Positions 7,784 to 14,883 of a stretch of 36,411 bases of DNA are shown here, in pieces. The DNA comes from Phycisphaeraceae bacterium (GTDB lineage Bacteria > Planctomycetota > Phycisphaerae > Phycisphaerales > UBA1924), in contig JAJTHN010000046.1 of the NCBI GenBank assembly GCA_021297895.1, positions 1 through 36,411 of the forward strand, read 5' to 3'. Position 1 is the first letter of the stretch; every line of letters begins with the position of its first letter. The notes beneath the pieces are model-generated. The model searched no databases. It saw only the letters and a program-made list of their open reading frames with translations, and had not been told where the DNA came from. The position numbers were made by a program, and so were the translations under genes.

Positions 7784-8187
7784 GCATGGAGCACCGCCAG
7801 GAGCACATCCGCATCGGCGCAGAGCTCCGCACGCTTCGCGAGCAGTGCGGCTTCACTCTCGAGCAGGCCGCGAGGCTGTTGGAGATCCGCGAGGCGAGGC
7901 TCTCAGCGATCGAAGATAACGCCAACGGCCGCCACGCGGACCCAGCGCTGGAGTCCAAGATCCGCGAGCTGTACGGCCTGCACCGCCAGACAAGCCTGAG
8001 CGTCACGGTCAGCGCCGGGGATCCGGTCGAGATCACCATCAGCGCGAAGGACATGGCCGCGCTTGCCGAGGCCGGAACCAAGAAGACGCTCGTCGTGCGT
8101 TGGTGGCCCAAGGGCAAGGCCGGCAAGGTGCGGATCGAGGCACCGCTGGCGTTCGCGGTCAAGAGGGCCGCAGGAGCAACCTCATGA
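7780..8187 (+). CDS. XRE-type HTH regulator
   Basis: The 135-residue protein has an XRE/Cro helix-turn-helix at about residues 10-65 (LRTLREQCGFTLEQAARLLEI, with the turn and recognition helix following). A C-terminal beta-rich part (85-130) may mediate dimer formation. The GTG start at 7780 overlaps the preceding stop by four bases; an ATG six bases later is the alternative. Embedded in the early operon, it could be an early transcriptional regulator or Cro-like protein. Confidence 0.75.
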   Translation: MSMEHRQEHIRIGAELRTLREQCGFTLEQAARLLEIREARLSAIEDNANGRHADPALESKIRELYGLHRQTSLSVTVSAGDPVEITISAKDMAALAEAGTKKTLVVRWWPKGKAGKVRIEAPLAFAVKRAAGATS

Positions 8188-8831
8188 ACGGACCGCGATT
8201 CGATGCCGACTATCTCCGCAAGGTCGATAACCACCTCCGCGGCACGCTCGGGCTTCGCGAGCTGACTCCAGACGCCGAGGGCGGCGCTGCCATGGTCGCG
8301 ACGGTCGGCAGTCTCCGCCGCGGCCTCCCGGTGGCCGGCGACCTCGACTACATCGCGCCCAGGCCGGCGCTCGACGCCCAGGGCAGGCCCATGGAGGCTG
8401 ACGCGCTGTACGCCGTGCTCAGCGAGCACTTCTACCCCGCGGAGGAACCAGCACGAGACACGAGGCTGGGCACGGCCGTCAAGGGCCTCAAGCCCGGCTT
8501 CGGCATGTGCAACCTCTTGCTCGAGCTCAAGAGCCCCAAGCCGGCGCTGCTGCCGATCCAGATCCACCGATTCTGGCCAGGACCGCAGGGCAACCGCGGC
8601 TGGATCGAGCTGATCAGGACGGGGCCGGCGGAGTTCGGCAAGGCCGCGATGTTCCGCCTGCAGAACCGAGGCCTCAAGAGCCGCGAGGGGTTTCCGCACG
8701 ACCGCCGCGGGGTTCGGATCGCCGTGCCGAGCGAGGCCGTCGCGTTCGACCTCCTGGGCCTGCCGTATCTCGAGCCCGCACACCGACACGAGGACCGCGT
8801 TTACAGCGCCAACCGCGAGGACCGCCGATGA
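8184..8831 (+). CDS. DNA polymerase X-like nucleotidyltransferase
   Basis: The 215-residue product looks like the palm and thumb of a pol-beta/PolX enzyme. It has the nucleotidyltransferase signature VGSLRRG...GDLDYI (Gly42-Ser43, Asp53 and Asp55). It also has the thumb motif RTGPAEFGKAAMFRLQNRGLK (145-165), which matches the family pattern TGS-x-x-x-N...GLK. The third catalytic Asp of the family, in the strand just before that motif, appears replaced by Gln126 (PIQIHRF). The lyase 8-kDa domain and the PHP exonuclease domain of cellular PolX are absent. The ATG at 8184 has AGGAG upstream and overlaps the previous stop. It could act in gap filling with the neighbouring HD and RecU-like enzymes, or be a non-catalytic relative. 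The family is secure by motif; activity is uncertain. Confidence 0.8.
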   Translation: MNGPRFDADYLRKVDNHLRGTLGLRELTPDAEGGAAMVATVGSLRRGLPVAGDLDYIAPRPALDAQGRPMEADALYAVLSEHFYPAEEPARDTRLGTAVKGLKPGFGMCNLLLELKSPKPALLPIQIHRFWPGPQGNRGWIELIRTGPAEFGKAAMFRLQNRGLKSREGFPHDRRGVRIAVPSEAVAFDLLGLPYLEPAHRHEDRVYSANREDRR

Positions 8832-9520
8832 GCATCAACAAAGAAGCAGGACCGATCCAGACCTTCACCGGACGCATGGTGCACGTCGACGCTTTCAATC
8901 GCGACGATGCGAACCTTCAGGACATCGCCACGAGCCTCAGCAGGCTGGCGAGGTTCAACGGGCACACGCGCTACTTCTACTCGGTCGCGCAGCACAGCGC
9001 CATCGTGGCCCTCGTCGCTGCGGACCTGGCATTCGGCACGACCGCCAACGACACCCCCGCGCTCGCCCTGAAGGCCGCGCGCTGGGGACTGCTTCACGAC
9101 GCGCACGAGGCCTGGCTCGGCGATGTACCTGGCCCGCTCAAGGCGATGACCGAGAAGCTGAACGACCACACGTTCAACATCGACCGAGTCGTCCGCCAGG
9201 CCTTCGGACTTCCCGAGTACACCGACACCGACGTCGCTGTGCTCGTCACCGAAGCCGACCGCCTCGTGCTCGCCCGCGAGGCCAGCGACCTGCTCCGGCA
9301 CGACACCGGGTGGAGCAAGGGCCTGAAGCGCTGGGAGCGAGGCGTCATCGACCGGCCGATGGAGCACGATGAGGCTCGAGACAAGTACCTGCACGTCTGG
9401 GGCGAGCTCTTCGGCGTGCACGCACAGCTGACGCAGGCGCTCATGCCGGATCAGGTCGCGGCGCTATTGACTGTCCTCGGCGTCAAGCTCATCCCTCAGA
9501 ACGCGGAGGGCCAGCCATGA
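8828..9520 (+). CDS. HD-domain phosphohydrolase (YfbR-like nucleotidase)
   Basis: The 230-residue enzyme has the metal-binding HD-domain residues: His56 in YSVAQHS, His90-Asp91 in LLHDAHEA, and Asp144 in TEADRL. The HEAWLGDVPGPLK segment is typical of phage HD proteins related to 5'-deoxynucleotidase YfbR, which dephosphorylate deoxynucleoside monophosphates. Its likely role is adjusting the dNTP pool during phage DNA synthesis. The start codon overlaps the preceding stop by four bases. The family is clear; the substrate is inferred. Confidence 0.9.
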   Translation: MSINKEAGPIQTFTGRMVHVDAFNRDDANLQDIATSLSRLARFNGHTRYFYSVAQHSAIVALVAADLAFGTTANDTPALALKAARWGLLHDAHEAWLGDVPGPLKAMTEKLNDHTFNIDRVVRQAFGLPEYTDTDVAVLVTEADRLVLAREASDLLRHDTGWSKGLKRWERGVIDRPMEHDEARDKYLHVWGELFGVHAQLTQALMPDQVAALLTVLGVKLIPQNAEGQP

Positions 9521-10167
9521 ACGAGCGACTCACCGCGGAGCAGTTCCGAGCGCTGCACCCTGACCAGGCGAGCGCCGAGAAGGCGAGGCTCGAGCGGTCC
9601 ATCGCCGGCAAGCGCGCGACGGCCGCCGGCAAGTACTTTGAGCGGGAGCTCGCCAGCGTCCATGCAGGCTGGGAGCGCAGCCTGGTCGCTCGGATTCGCA
9701 TGCTGCCGGTGCCGACGGTGCCGGTGAAGACGGCCGGACGCGGGTTCACAGGTTTGAGGAAGCTCTCAGAGCGCCAGGACGTGGACTTCCTCGGCGTCAT
9801 GGGACCATCCGCAGACCTTCTCGGTGACAAGCGGCTGCCGATGCTCCAAGGCCGCATGATCGCGCTCGAGGTCAAAGCGACCACGGAGCACGCGAACAGG
9901 CTGAAGGTCGTAGCGCCGGGAAAGGGCTACGGAGGCCTTCGAGCACACCAGCTGAACGCGCTCATCGATCTGCACAACTGGTACGCCGCCGTCGTCGCGG
10001 TCCTCTGGAAGAACGAAGACCGCATCGGCGTGCTCACAGGGCGGCAGATGGTGAACCGATACCCGGACCGCGCCAAGCCGCCGACGTCGTTCGAGTGGGC
10101 CGACTTCGAGCAGATCGACCGTCTGGACCAATGGCTGCTGGTCGCGGCGAGGGGGGCACTGTCATGA
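9517..10167 (+). CDS. RecU-like Holliday junction resolvase
   Basis: The 216-residue protein shows the PD-(D/E)xK pattern of the RecU family. It has an N-terminal helix with AAGKYFE (Glu42), then DVDFLGV (Asp88 and Asp90), GRMIALEVKAT (Glu118 and Lys120), and a later helix LRAHQLNAL with Gln145. RecU-type enzymes cut Holliday junctions in the cytoplasm, and phage versions process recombination and replication intermediates. The stop/start overlap with the HD gene and the upstream RecA-fold ATPase give a recombination context. The beta-stalk that RecU inserts into junctions may correspond to residues 62-84 but cannot be confirmed by eye. Confidence 0.75.
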   Translation: MNERLTAEQFRALHPDQASAEKARLERSIAGKRATAAGKYFERELASVHAGWERSLVARIRMLPVPTVPVKTAGRGFTGLRKLSERQDVDFLGVMGPSADLLGDKRLPMLQGRMIALEVKATTEHANRLKVVAPGKGYGGLRAHQLNALIDLHNWYAAVVAVLWKNEDRIGVLTGRQMVNRYPDRAKPPTSFEWADFEQIDRLDQWLLVAARGALS

Positions 10168-10499
10168 TGCCGCTCGAGGACTCACGAGTACTGCTGTTGG
10201 CTATCGCGATGGCCCTGGCCCTGCCCATCATCCTGCTTGCATGTCGGCCTGCGAAGCGCCGACTGAGGAACCCGGTTCGTTCACCTTGGAACGGGCCTCC
10301 GGTATCCCAGACGCTCCCCGATCGCACCTCGGACCATCCGGCTTTTCTGCCGTGGCCCGAGGGGGCAAAACGACGCGAGCTCGATCGCCGGCTAAACGCC
10401 CTCGCGGAACGCGCCGACGCGGCCGAGCGTCGCATTGAGGCGCTCGAGCGCCGCGTCGACGACCTCATGTGGGGCGGAGAGAGGGGCGTGCGAGAATGA
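10164..10499 (+). CDS. Small membrane protein with coiled coil
   Basis: The 111-residue product has one hydrophobic segment (about 9-27, ending LLAC) and a C-terminal coiled coil (about 70-105, ELDRRLNALAERADAAERR). A lipobox reading of LLAC is possible, but the N-terminus lacks the usual run of positive charge, so a plain membrane anchor is preferred. It starts with ATGATG inside the overlap with the RecU-like gene. It resembles the protein at 2321-2620 in architecture. Function unknown. Confidence 0.6.
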   Translation: MMPLEDSRVLLLAIAMALALPIILLACRPAKRRLRNPVRSPWNGPPVSQTLPDRTSDHPAFLPWPEGAKRRELDRRLNALAERADAAERRIEALERRVDDLMWGGERGVRE

Positions 10500-10849
10500 C
10501 CGACACCGCTGCTCACCTCTGGGACGGGCTCGAGCTCCGCCGAATCGGATACCGCACGTCGCGTGCAGCGCCGGCCACGAGCCGCATCGCGGCGCTGACC
10601 GCCAACGCGACCGAGCGCCCCACGCTGCTGGCCCGCCAGGCCTTGGCTTTCGTCCACGACGCCGGCGAGCACGGGGCCACGCTCGACGAGTGGCTCGCCG
10701 CCGCCCACCTGCCCCAATCGCACAGCGGCCGGTTCACGAGCCTCAAGCACGCCGGAGCGATCGTCGACAGCGGGCGCCGCAGGCCGACCAGGACGGGGCG
10801 CATGGCCACGGTGTACGTCATCGCCGCGGATGAAGGAGCCCAGCCATGA
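10496..10849 (+). CDS. Winged-helix-like hypothetical protein
   Basis: The 117-residue protein has a segment (about 45-110) with the helix-helix-helix-wing order of winged-helix DNA-binding domains: RQALAFVHDAGEHG, then DEWLAAA, then SGRFTSLKHAGAIV, then a basic wing RRRPTRTGR and a final YVI strand. It could be an early transcription or replication factor. Four-base overlaps link it to both neighbours. Confidence 0.6.
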   Translation: MTDTAAHLWDGLELRRIGYRTSRAAPATSRIAALTANATERPTLLARQALAFVHDAGEHGATLDEWLAAAHLPQSHSGRFTSLKHAGAIVDSGRRRPTRTGRMATVYVIAADEGAQP

Positions 10850-11418
10850 TCACCCTCGACGAGCTGATGCACGCCGCCTGCCGGCAGTACTCGCACGGGG
10901 TCTACGCGGTCACCACGCCCTTCGTCTTGAACGGCTGGGAGTACGCGACGGACCTGGCCCTCTGCATCCGCCGGCGGACCGACACCAGGGACAGCAAGCC
11001 AGGAGCGGGTGAGCGATTCCCGAACGTCGAGTCGCTCAACTGGTCGGTCAACACACAGCCCGCATCCCCGATCGTCTTCGACCAGGTTCCGCCAGTGCGG
11101 ACGCTCGGGCCGTCGGAAGATCCCGACGACAACGAGAGTCCTCGCCGCAAAGTGGCTGTGCGTCATCTGTGTTTCAACCAGGATTATCTCCAAGCCCTGA
11201 CGCTCGCAGGCGGCGTCATTCACGAGCCACAAAGGATCGCAGAGAAACTCGGGCTCTGGGGCATCACCGTCGTGGGCTCCGGCTGGCAGGCGATCTGCAT
11301 GCGAACCAACCCTCCGGGCGACCCCCGGTATCCGGATGTGATCAGCGCCGTCGTCCCCCTACGCCGCCTGATTCGTCGGCACCTCGACTCCCAGGCCGCG
11401 AAGGGGGCCGAGCGATGA
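10846..11418 (+). CDS. Hypothetical protein, 190 residues
   Basis: I do not recognise this protein. It has two apparently folded parts, about 1-60 and 100-185, joined by an acidic, Pro-rich linker (about 75-102). The C-terminal part contains the hydrophobic strand GLWGITVVGSGWQAIC and ends in an Arg-rich helix (LRRLIRRHL). No catalytic motif stands out. The AAGGAGCCCAGCC run before the ATG gives a ribosome site. It is coupled to both neighbours by 4-base overlaps. Confidence 0.6.
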   Translation: MITLDELMHAACRQYSHGVYAVTTPFVLNGWEYATDLALCIRRRTDTRDSKPGAGERFPNVESLNWSVNTQPASPIVFDQVPPVRTLGPSEDPDDNESPRRKVAVRHLCFNQDYLQALTLAGGVIHEPQRIAEKLGLWGITVVGSGWQAICMRTNPPGDPRYPDVISAVVPLRRLIRRHLDSQAAKGAER

Positions 11419-11735
11419 CCGCCGACCAGGGCAAACAGAGCCGGCTCCGCGCCCGTGACCTGCGGATGCAGGCCGATCGGCTCACTCGCCAGGCCCGCGT
11501 CGTCGGCCGGTTCCTCGACTTGACGCAGACCGAGCTCGCACAGACCAAGGCCGCCGGCGCTCTCGCCCAGGGCACGCTCGCGATCGCCGCCGCGGCCGAG
11601 CGACTCTGCGACCGCCTCCAGCAGCAGCAGGCCATCGACATGCATGCCTTGGCAGACCTTCAGCGACTCGTGATCGAACACCGAGCGGCCCTCGCCGAGG
11701 ACCGCGCCGTCCGCAACACAGGAGCATCAGCGTGA
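11415..11735 (+). CDS. Small helical hypothetical protein
   Basis: The 106-residue product is almost entirely helical, rich in Ala, Arg, Gln and Leu, with likely coiled coils at about 10-50 and 55-95. No enzyme motif or membrane segment is visible. It precedes the J-domain gene and overlaps it by four bases. Function unknown; it might be a scaffold or cofactor in the replication operon. Confidence 0.55.
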   Translation: MTADQGKQSRLRARDLRMQADRLTRQARVVGRFLDLTQTELAQTKAAGALAQGTLAIAAAAERLCDRLQQQQAIDMHALADLQRLVIEHRAALAEDRAVRNTGASA

Positions 11736-12376
11736 GACGCACACAGCAGCCGCCAATCAGGACGGAGCTCATCGCACGGGCCTGGGCCGAGCCGATCAAG
11801 GGCCAGGGCAAGAAGAGCCCCTACCGAGCCGGGTGGACGTCGATCGCGGCCATGCTTCGCCACGAGCTCGCGGCGCTCGAGGTCCGCCAGGCGATCGTCG
11901 AGATGAACGTCGCCGAGAACGACATCCGTAACGACGGCTGGATCCGCTCCACCGCCAGGCCGCGATCGCCGGGCGTGCGCCTGTTCTTCGATTCGAAGTA
12001 CGGCCCGCTCCGCTACGAGTGCGCGACGTGGGCAGACTGGGAGCACAACGTCTTTGCGATCGCCCGGACGCTCCGCGCCCAACGGATGATCGCCCGCGAC
12101 GGCGCAGTGAAGGGTGACCAGGTGTACGCCGGCTGGAAGGCCCTGCCCTCGACGCCGGCGACGCCAGCGGCCGAGTTCGCCAGCGTGCGCGACGCCATGA
12201 GATGGCTGAGCAGCATCGGCAAGGGCGACATCGTCAGCGAGCTCCCGACGGATCTGCAGGCGGTCTATCGCGCCGCCGCCAGGAAGGCACACCCCGACGC
12301 CGGCGGGAGCGATGAGCTCATGGCCAAGGTCAACCGGGCACGGGACTTCGTCGAGCGGGTGGGAGGTGCAGCGTGA
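11732..12376 (+). CDS. J-domain-containing phage protein
   Basis: The 214-residue protein ends in a J-domain-like segment (about 170-212): the helix LQAVYRAAARKA, the invariant HPD motif at 187-189, the GGSDELMAKVN loop-helix and a final helix. J domains stimulate the ATPase of Hsp70 (DnaK). The N-terminal 165 residues are not recognised and may be the substrate-binding part. The GTG start overlaps the previous stop. It stands two genes upstream of a DnaA-like gene and three upstream of the origin-bearing gene. In lambda, host DnaJ, DnaK and GrpE remodel the O-P-DnaB complex at the origin. A phage-borne J protein here could recruit DnaK for that step, which is inference. The HPD motif itself is plain. 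Confidence 0.75.
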   Translation: MRRTQQPPIRTELIARAWAEPIKGQGKKSPYRAGWTSIAAMLRHELAALEVRQAIVEMNVAENDIRNDGWIRSTARPRSPGVRLFFDSKYGPLRYECATWADWEHNVFAIARTLRAQRMIARDGAVKGDQVYAGWKALPSTPATPAAEFASVRDAMRWLSSIGKGDIVSELPTDLQAVYRAAARKAHPDAGGSDELMAKVNRARDFVERVGGAA

Positions 12377-12756
12377 GCGAGACCACACCCAACCCCAACG
12401 CAGGCCGCATCGTCAACTGCGATCGCTGCGCCGTCAGGTGCCGGATCGCCGCGACGTCGAACGACCAGGCCCGGCTCCTCAAGCACGCGAAGGACCGAGG
12501 CTTCTGCCCGAACTGCGCCATCACCGCCTGGCTCCGCCGCTTCATCGAGAGCCCGCACATGAAGGCCGCGCTCGCGTGCAATCCCAGCGGCGAAAAGCCG
12601 CCGGAGTGCTTCAGGCTCCCTCACCTGCAGGAGCAGATCGGCAGGGTGCTCGCCGCAGGCCAGGCGGACCTGCCAGCCGAGGCGCTCGACTGGGATGAGA
12701 TCATCGCGAACTGGGACCTGCCATTCCCCGGACAGATCGAGCCGCTCTTCCCATGA
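12373..12756 (+). CDS. Zinc-finger-like hypothetical protein
   Basis: The 127-residue protein has a probable treble-clef or ribbon site: CDRCAVRC near residues 16-23 and CPNC near 45-48. The helix AWLRRFIESPHMK follows. The rest (85-127) is acidic and Trp-rich. The start GTG overlaps the J-domain stop. It is probably a DNA- or protein-binding accessory factor of the replication operon; the exact family is not recognised. Confidence 0.6.
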   Translation: MSETTPNPNAGRIVNCDRCAVRCRIAATSNDQARLLKHAKDRGFCPNCAITAWLRRFIESPHMKAALACNPSGEKPPECFRLPHLQEQIGRVLAAGQADLPAEALDWDEIIANWDLPFPGQIEPLFP

Positions 12757-13103
12757 ACTTACCGCCCCCCATCCTCGACGACCTGATCGAGCCCGCCGCC
12801 AGGGCGCTCGGCGTGCCCGTCGATCTGCTCCTTGACGACAGCCGAGGCGCAGCGACGATCGAGGCCCGCCGGGTCATCGTGCTCCTGGCCCGCCAGTACA
12901 TCGGAGCGTCGTACCCCGAAATCCGCCGGCGGCTGCGCCCACGCTCAGCAGGACACACCAGCGTCCTGGAGATGCACACCGCCGCCCGGGAGCTCATGAG
13001 AGACCCCGACTTCGCACGCCGCGTCGAAATCGCCGAGCAGGCCTTCTGGGCCGCCTGGCAGGCTCGCGCCATCCGCTACACCACCGCCAGGAGAGCCTCG
13101 TGA
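12753..13103 (+). CDS. DnaA domain-IV-like DNA-binding protein
   Basis: The 116-residue protein resembles the C-terminal DNA-binding domain of DnaA without the AAA+ part. It has VDLLLDDSRGAATIEARRVIVLLAR (about 23-47), then YPEIRRRL (54-61), then AGHTSVLEMHTAARELM (66-82), where GHTSV replaces the DnaA signature DHTTV. This domain reads DnaA boxes in double-stranded DNA. It lies directly before the gene holding the candidate origin, so it may bind there or compete with host DnaA. No ATP-binding motif is present. The start overlaps the preceding stop. The similarity is motif-based and fairly strong; the target is inferred. Confidence 0.75.
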   Translation: MNLPPPILDDLIEPAARALGVPVDLLLDDSRGAATIEARRVIVLLARQYIGASYPEIRRRLRPRSAGHTSVLEMHTAARELMRDPDFARRVEIAEQAFWAAWQARAIRYTTARRAS

Positions 13104-14020
13104 ACCGCTCAGCCCTTATCACAACCCTCGCCGAACTCCTCGCCGACGTGCTCGACGAGGCACAGAAGCTGCGCCGCGAGCGCCGGCGAGCCCGCGGCGA
13201 CGCCCAGGCGAGCCCGGAGCCGAGCCAGGCCTCCGAGCAGCCCGCGCCGCCGCCGGCGGCTGTGGGCCGATCGTCAGCCCCCCAGACCGACTCGGACGCA
13301 CGCCGGCGAGCCCTCGCCGCCGAGCGAGCCCGACGGTACCGAGCGAGCCTTCGGGCCATCGCAGACCCTAACAGATCGGCCGCGAGCGCGCGTGACGCGT
13401 CACGCTCAAGCGTGACGCAGCGTGACGGTCAGCGTGACGGCAGCGTGACGGAGCGTGACGCACTCGCGCGCGGTTTTGGTTCTTCTTCCGGTCTCTTTCC
13501 TGCTGAAGAGGCTGATAAATACCAAGACAATACACAAAAACCCGCGCGTGACGCACAGCGTGACGCGTCACGCTCCGTCACGCTGCAGCGTGACGCCAAT
13601 CCGTTAGGGTCCAGCCGGTCGGAGGCCGCGGCGAAGGCGAACGCGACCAGAGCCGCCAAGGCGCTCGAGGCACTGCCAGCCGAGCTCCGCGAGCCCGACC
13701 TGCCCGAGGCCGTCCGCCGGGCCTGGGCACGTTGGCTCGACCAGCGGGCGAGGGCTGGATGGCGGAACCCGGCGACGGCAGACAAGATCGCCGCGGCGCT
13801 CGAGGCGGTCCGAACCGAGATGTCCGCAGGGGGCGAGGCCGCGGCCGTGCGAGCGATCGACGCGGCCTGGGCCTCGGGCTGGCAGATGGTCTTCGCCAGG
13901 CGAGCGCCGGAACGCCAGGCACCGCAGAGGCTCAGCGTGAAGGACGCGACGAACTGGGCGGCATGGCGAGCCGCGAATGGCGAAGAGGCAACCACCACGA
14001 CCATGAGGAGCACAGCATGA
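13100..14020 (+). CDS. Replication initiator-like protein containing the origin
   Basis: The 306-residue protein probably plays the role of lambda O. Residues 1-95 are helical and Arg/Ala-rich. Residues 96-170 are a low-complexity stretch of repeated (Q/E)RD and RDA units, produced by the iteron DNA. Residues 175-275 are the conserved part: LPEAVRRAWARWLDQRARAG, a helical middle, then GWQMVF. This resembles the W-W-R and GWQGLF ending of many phage replication proteins found next to DnaC-like loaders. The GTG start overlaps the DnaA-like gene and the stop overlaps the loader ATG. Codon and base use change sharply in the 70-base AT-richer segment inside the gene. The role in initiation is inferred from the origin, the position and the C-terminal motif. 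No N-terminal HTH is obvious to me. Confidence 0.65.
   Translation: MNRSALITTLAELLADVLDEAQKLRRERRRARGDAQASPEPSQASEQPAPPPAAVGRSSAPQTDSDARRRALAAERARRYRASLRAIADPNRSAASARDASRSSVTQRDGQRDGSVTERDALARGFGSSSGLFPAEEADKYQDNTQKPARDAQRDASRSVTLQRDANPLGSSRSEAAAKANATRAAKALEALPAELREPDLPEAVRRAWARWLDQRARAGWRNPATADKIAAALEAVRTEMSAGGEAAAVRAIDAAWASGWQMVFARRAPERQAPQRLSVKDATNWAAWRAANGEEATTTTMRSTA
13390..13460 (+). repeat. Left iteron cluster of the candidate phage origin
   Basis: Seven copies of GCGTGACG: 13390-13397, 13398-13405 (inverted, forming a perfect 16-bp palindrome with the first), 13410-13417, 13420-13427, 13432-13439, 13443-13450 and 13453-13460. The five direct copies start 10, 12, 11 and 10 bases apart, close to one helical turn, so a protein bound to each would sit on the same face of the DNA. 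Confidence 0.85.
13471..13540 (+). other. AT-richer candidate DNA-unwinding element
   Basis: These 70 bases contain 29 G or C (41%), far below the surrounding sequence; 13511-13540 is only 30% GC. It starts pyrimidine-rich (TTCTTCTTCC) and becomes A-rich (GATAAATACC, ACAAAAA). It lies between the two iteron clusters and inside a coding frame, as expected for the melting region of a theta-type origin. Confidence 0.65.
13546..13595 (+). repeat. Right iteron cluster of the candidate phage origin
   Basis: Five further copies of the same 8-mer: 13546-13553 and 13558-13565 direct, 13566-13573 inverted (a second perfect 16-bp palindrome with its neighbour), 13576-13583 inverted, and 13588-13595 direct. 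It mirrors the left cluster on the other side of the AT-richer segment. Confidence 0.85.
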
Positions 14021-14691
14021 GGCAGATGACCGCGGAGCAGGCGAACCGAGCGCGGGAGGCGAGAGCAGCGAAGGACCAGATCGACCGCCAGACCGCACAG
14101 AGCCTCGCCGCGCAACGAGTCGAGAGCAAGCGCCAGTATGCCTGCATCAGCCCGAGACACAAAGCGGTCCTTGAAGGAGGGCTGAAGTGGCCTGACCAGG
14201 GCGCACTTGCGCGAGCCGTTCTCAAGGCTGCTCTGGCGGGCCGATGCGTCGTCCTTCTCGGCGAGCGGGGCATTGGCAAGACCCAGCTGCTGACCCAGGT
14301 CGCCTGGGAGGCCTGCGCCGAGCCTTCCCTGTCGATGGTGCGGATGTGGGAAGGCGCAGAGATCATCGAGCACATCAGCACCAAGGCCTTCGGCGAGCGA
14401 ACGCCGCGAGCCACGGTGATTGACCAGCTGTGCAAGATGCAGTCGCTGATGCTGATCGACGACCTCCACCGCCGCCGGCACACGCCGGAGGAGATGCTCA
14501 TCCTCGGCGAGCTGCTGAACGCGCGGTACCAGATGAAGGCAGGCACGATCATCGCCGCGAACTACACGCCAGATGCCTTGGTCGAGTCGCTCGGCGCGGA
14601 CGTGATGAGCCGCATCGGGGAATGGGGCGAGGTCTTCGTCATGGCCCGTTGGGAGAGCAGACGCCCGCAGGTGAAGATCAACCTGGTCTAA
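14017..14691 (+). CDS. DnaC-like helicase loader ATPase
   Basis: The 224-residue protein is an AAA+ ATPase of the DnaC/IstB type, which would load the host replicative helicase at the phage origin. Walker A is GERGIGKT (82-89). Walker B is LMLIDD (144-149). Sensor 1 lies in TIIAANYTP, and an arginine is placed at MSRI (Arg199) as a candidate finger. The N-terminal 45 residues are helical and charged, the usual helicase-contact region. Unlike typical DnaC it lacks a long N-terminal domain. It follows the origin-bearing gene with a 4-base overlap, the O-P-like order of lambdoid phages. It is the last gene of the long coupled operon. Confidence 0.85.
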   Translation: MRQMTAEQANRAREARAAKDQIDRQTAQSLAAQRVESKRQYACISPRHKAVLEGGLKWPDQGALARAVLKAALAGRCVVLLGERGIGKTQLLTQVAWEACAEPSLSMVRMWEGAEIIEHISTKAFGERTPRATVIDQLCKMQSLMLIDDLHRRRHTPEEMLILGELLNARYQMKAGTIIAANYTPDALVESLGADVMSRIGEWGEVFVMARWESRRPQVKINLV

Positions 14692-14883
14692 ACAACGGAA
14701 CGCCGCGGTGCTCCGAGGAAGAACCGGGTGCGGATTATTCACTTTGGTATTCAGACGGAGCCCAAGACGCCCCCCACCCCCCCCGGGTTTGGGTCCTTCT
14801 AGGGGTAAGTGTGGACGTTTGCAGCCTCCGGAACTGCCGCCTTCCAAGGTAGTCTTTCTTTCCTTGGGAAGTTCGGAGAGCGG
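14692..14883 (+). other. Intergenic gap with C-tracts and possible hairpin
   Basis: This gap ends the replication operon. It has lower GC in its flanks and a striking pyrimidine tract: six C (14770-14775), A, eight C (14777-14784), then GGG, TTT, GGG. CCCAA (14761-14765) can pair with TTGGG (14789-14793) across the tract, followed by TCCTTCT, so it may act as a terminator or attenuator. The minus strand is G-rich enough to form a G-quadruplex in principle. No gene or good promoter is seen. Confidence 0.45.

Noticed and set aside
10164-10499. A lipoprotein
   Set aside because: The LLAC motif fits loosely, but the N-terminus lacks the usual positive charges and a normal n-region.
13390-13595. 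CRISPR array
   Set aside because: The repeats are only 8 bases with 0-4 base spacing in direct and inverted orientation, and they are inside a coding gene; no cas genes are present.
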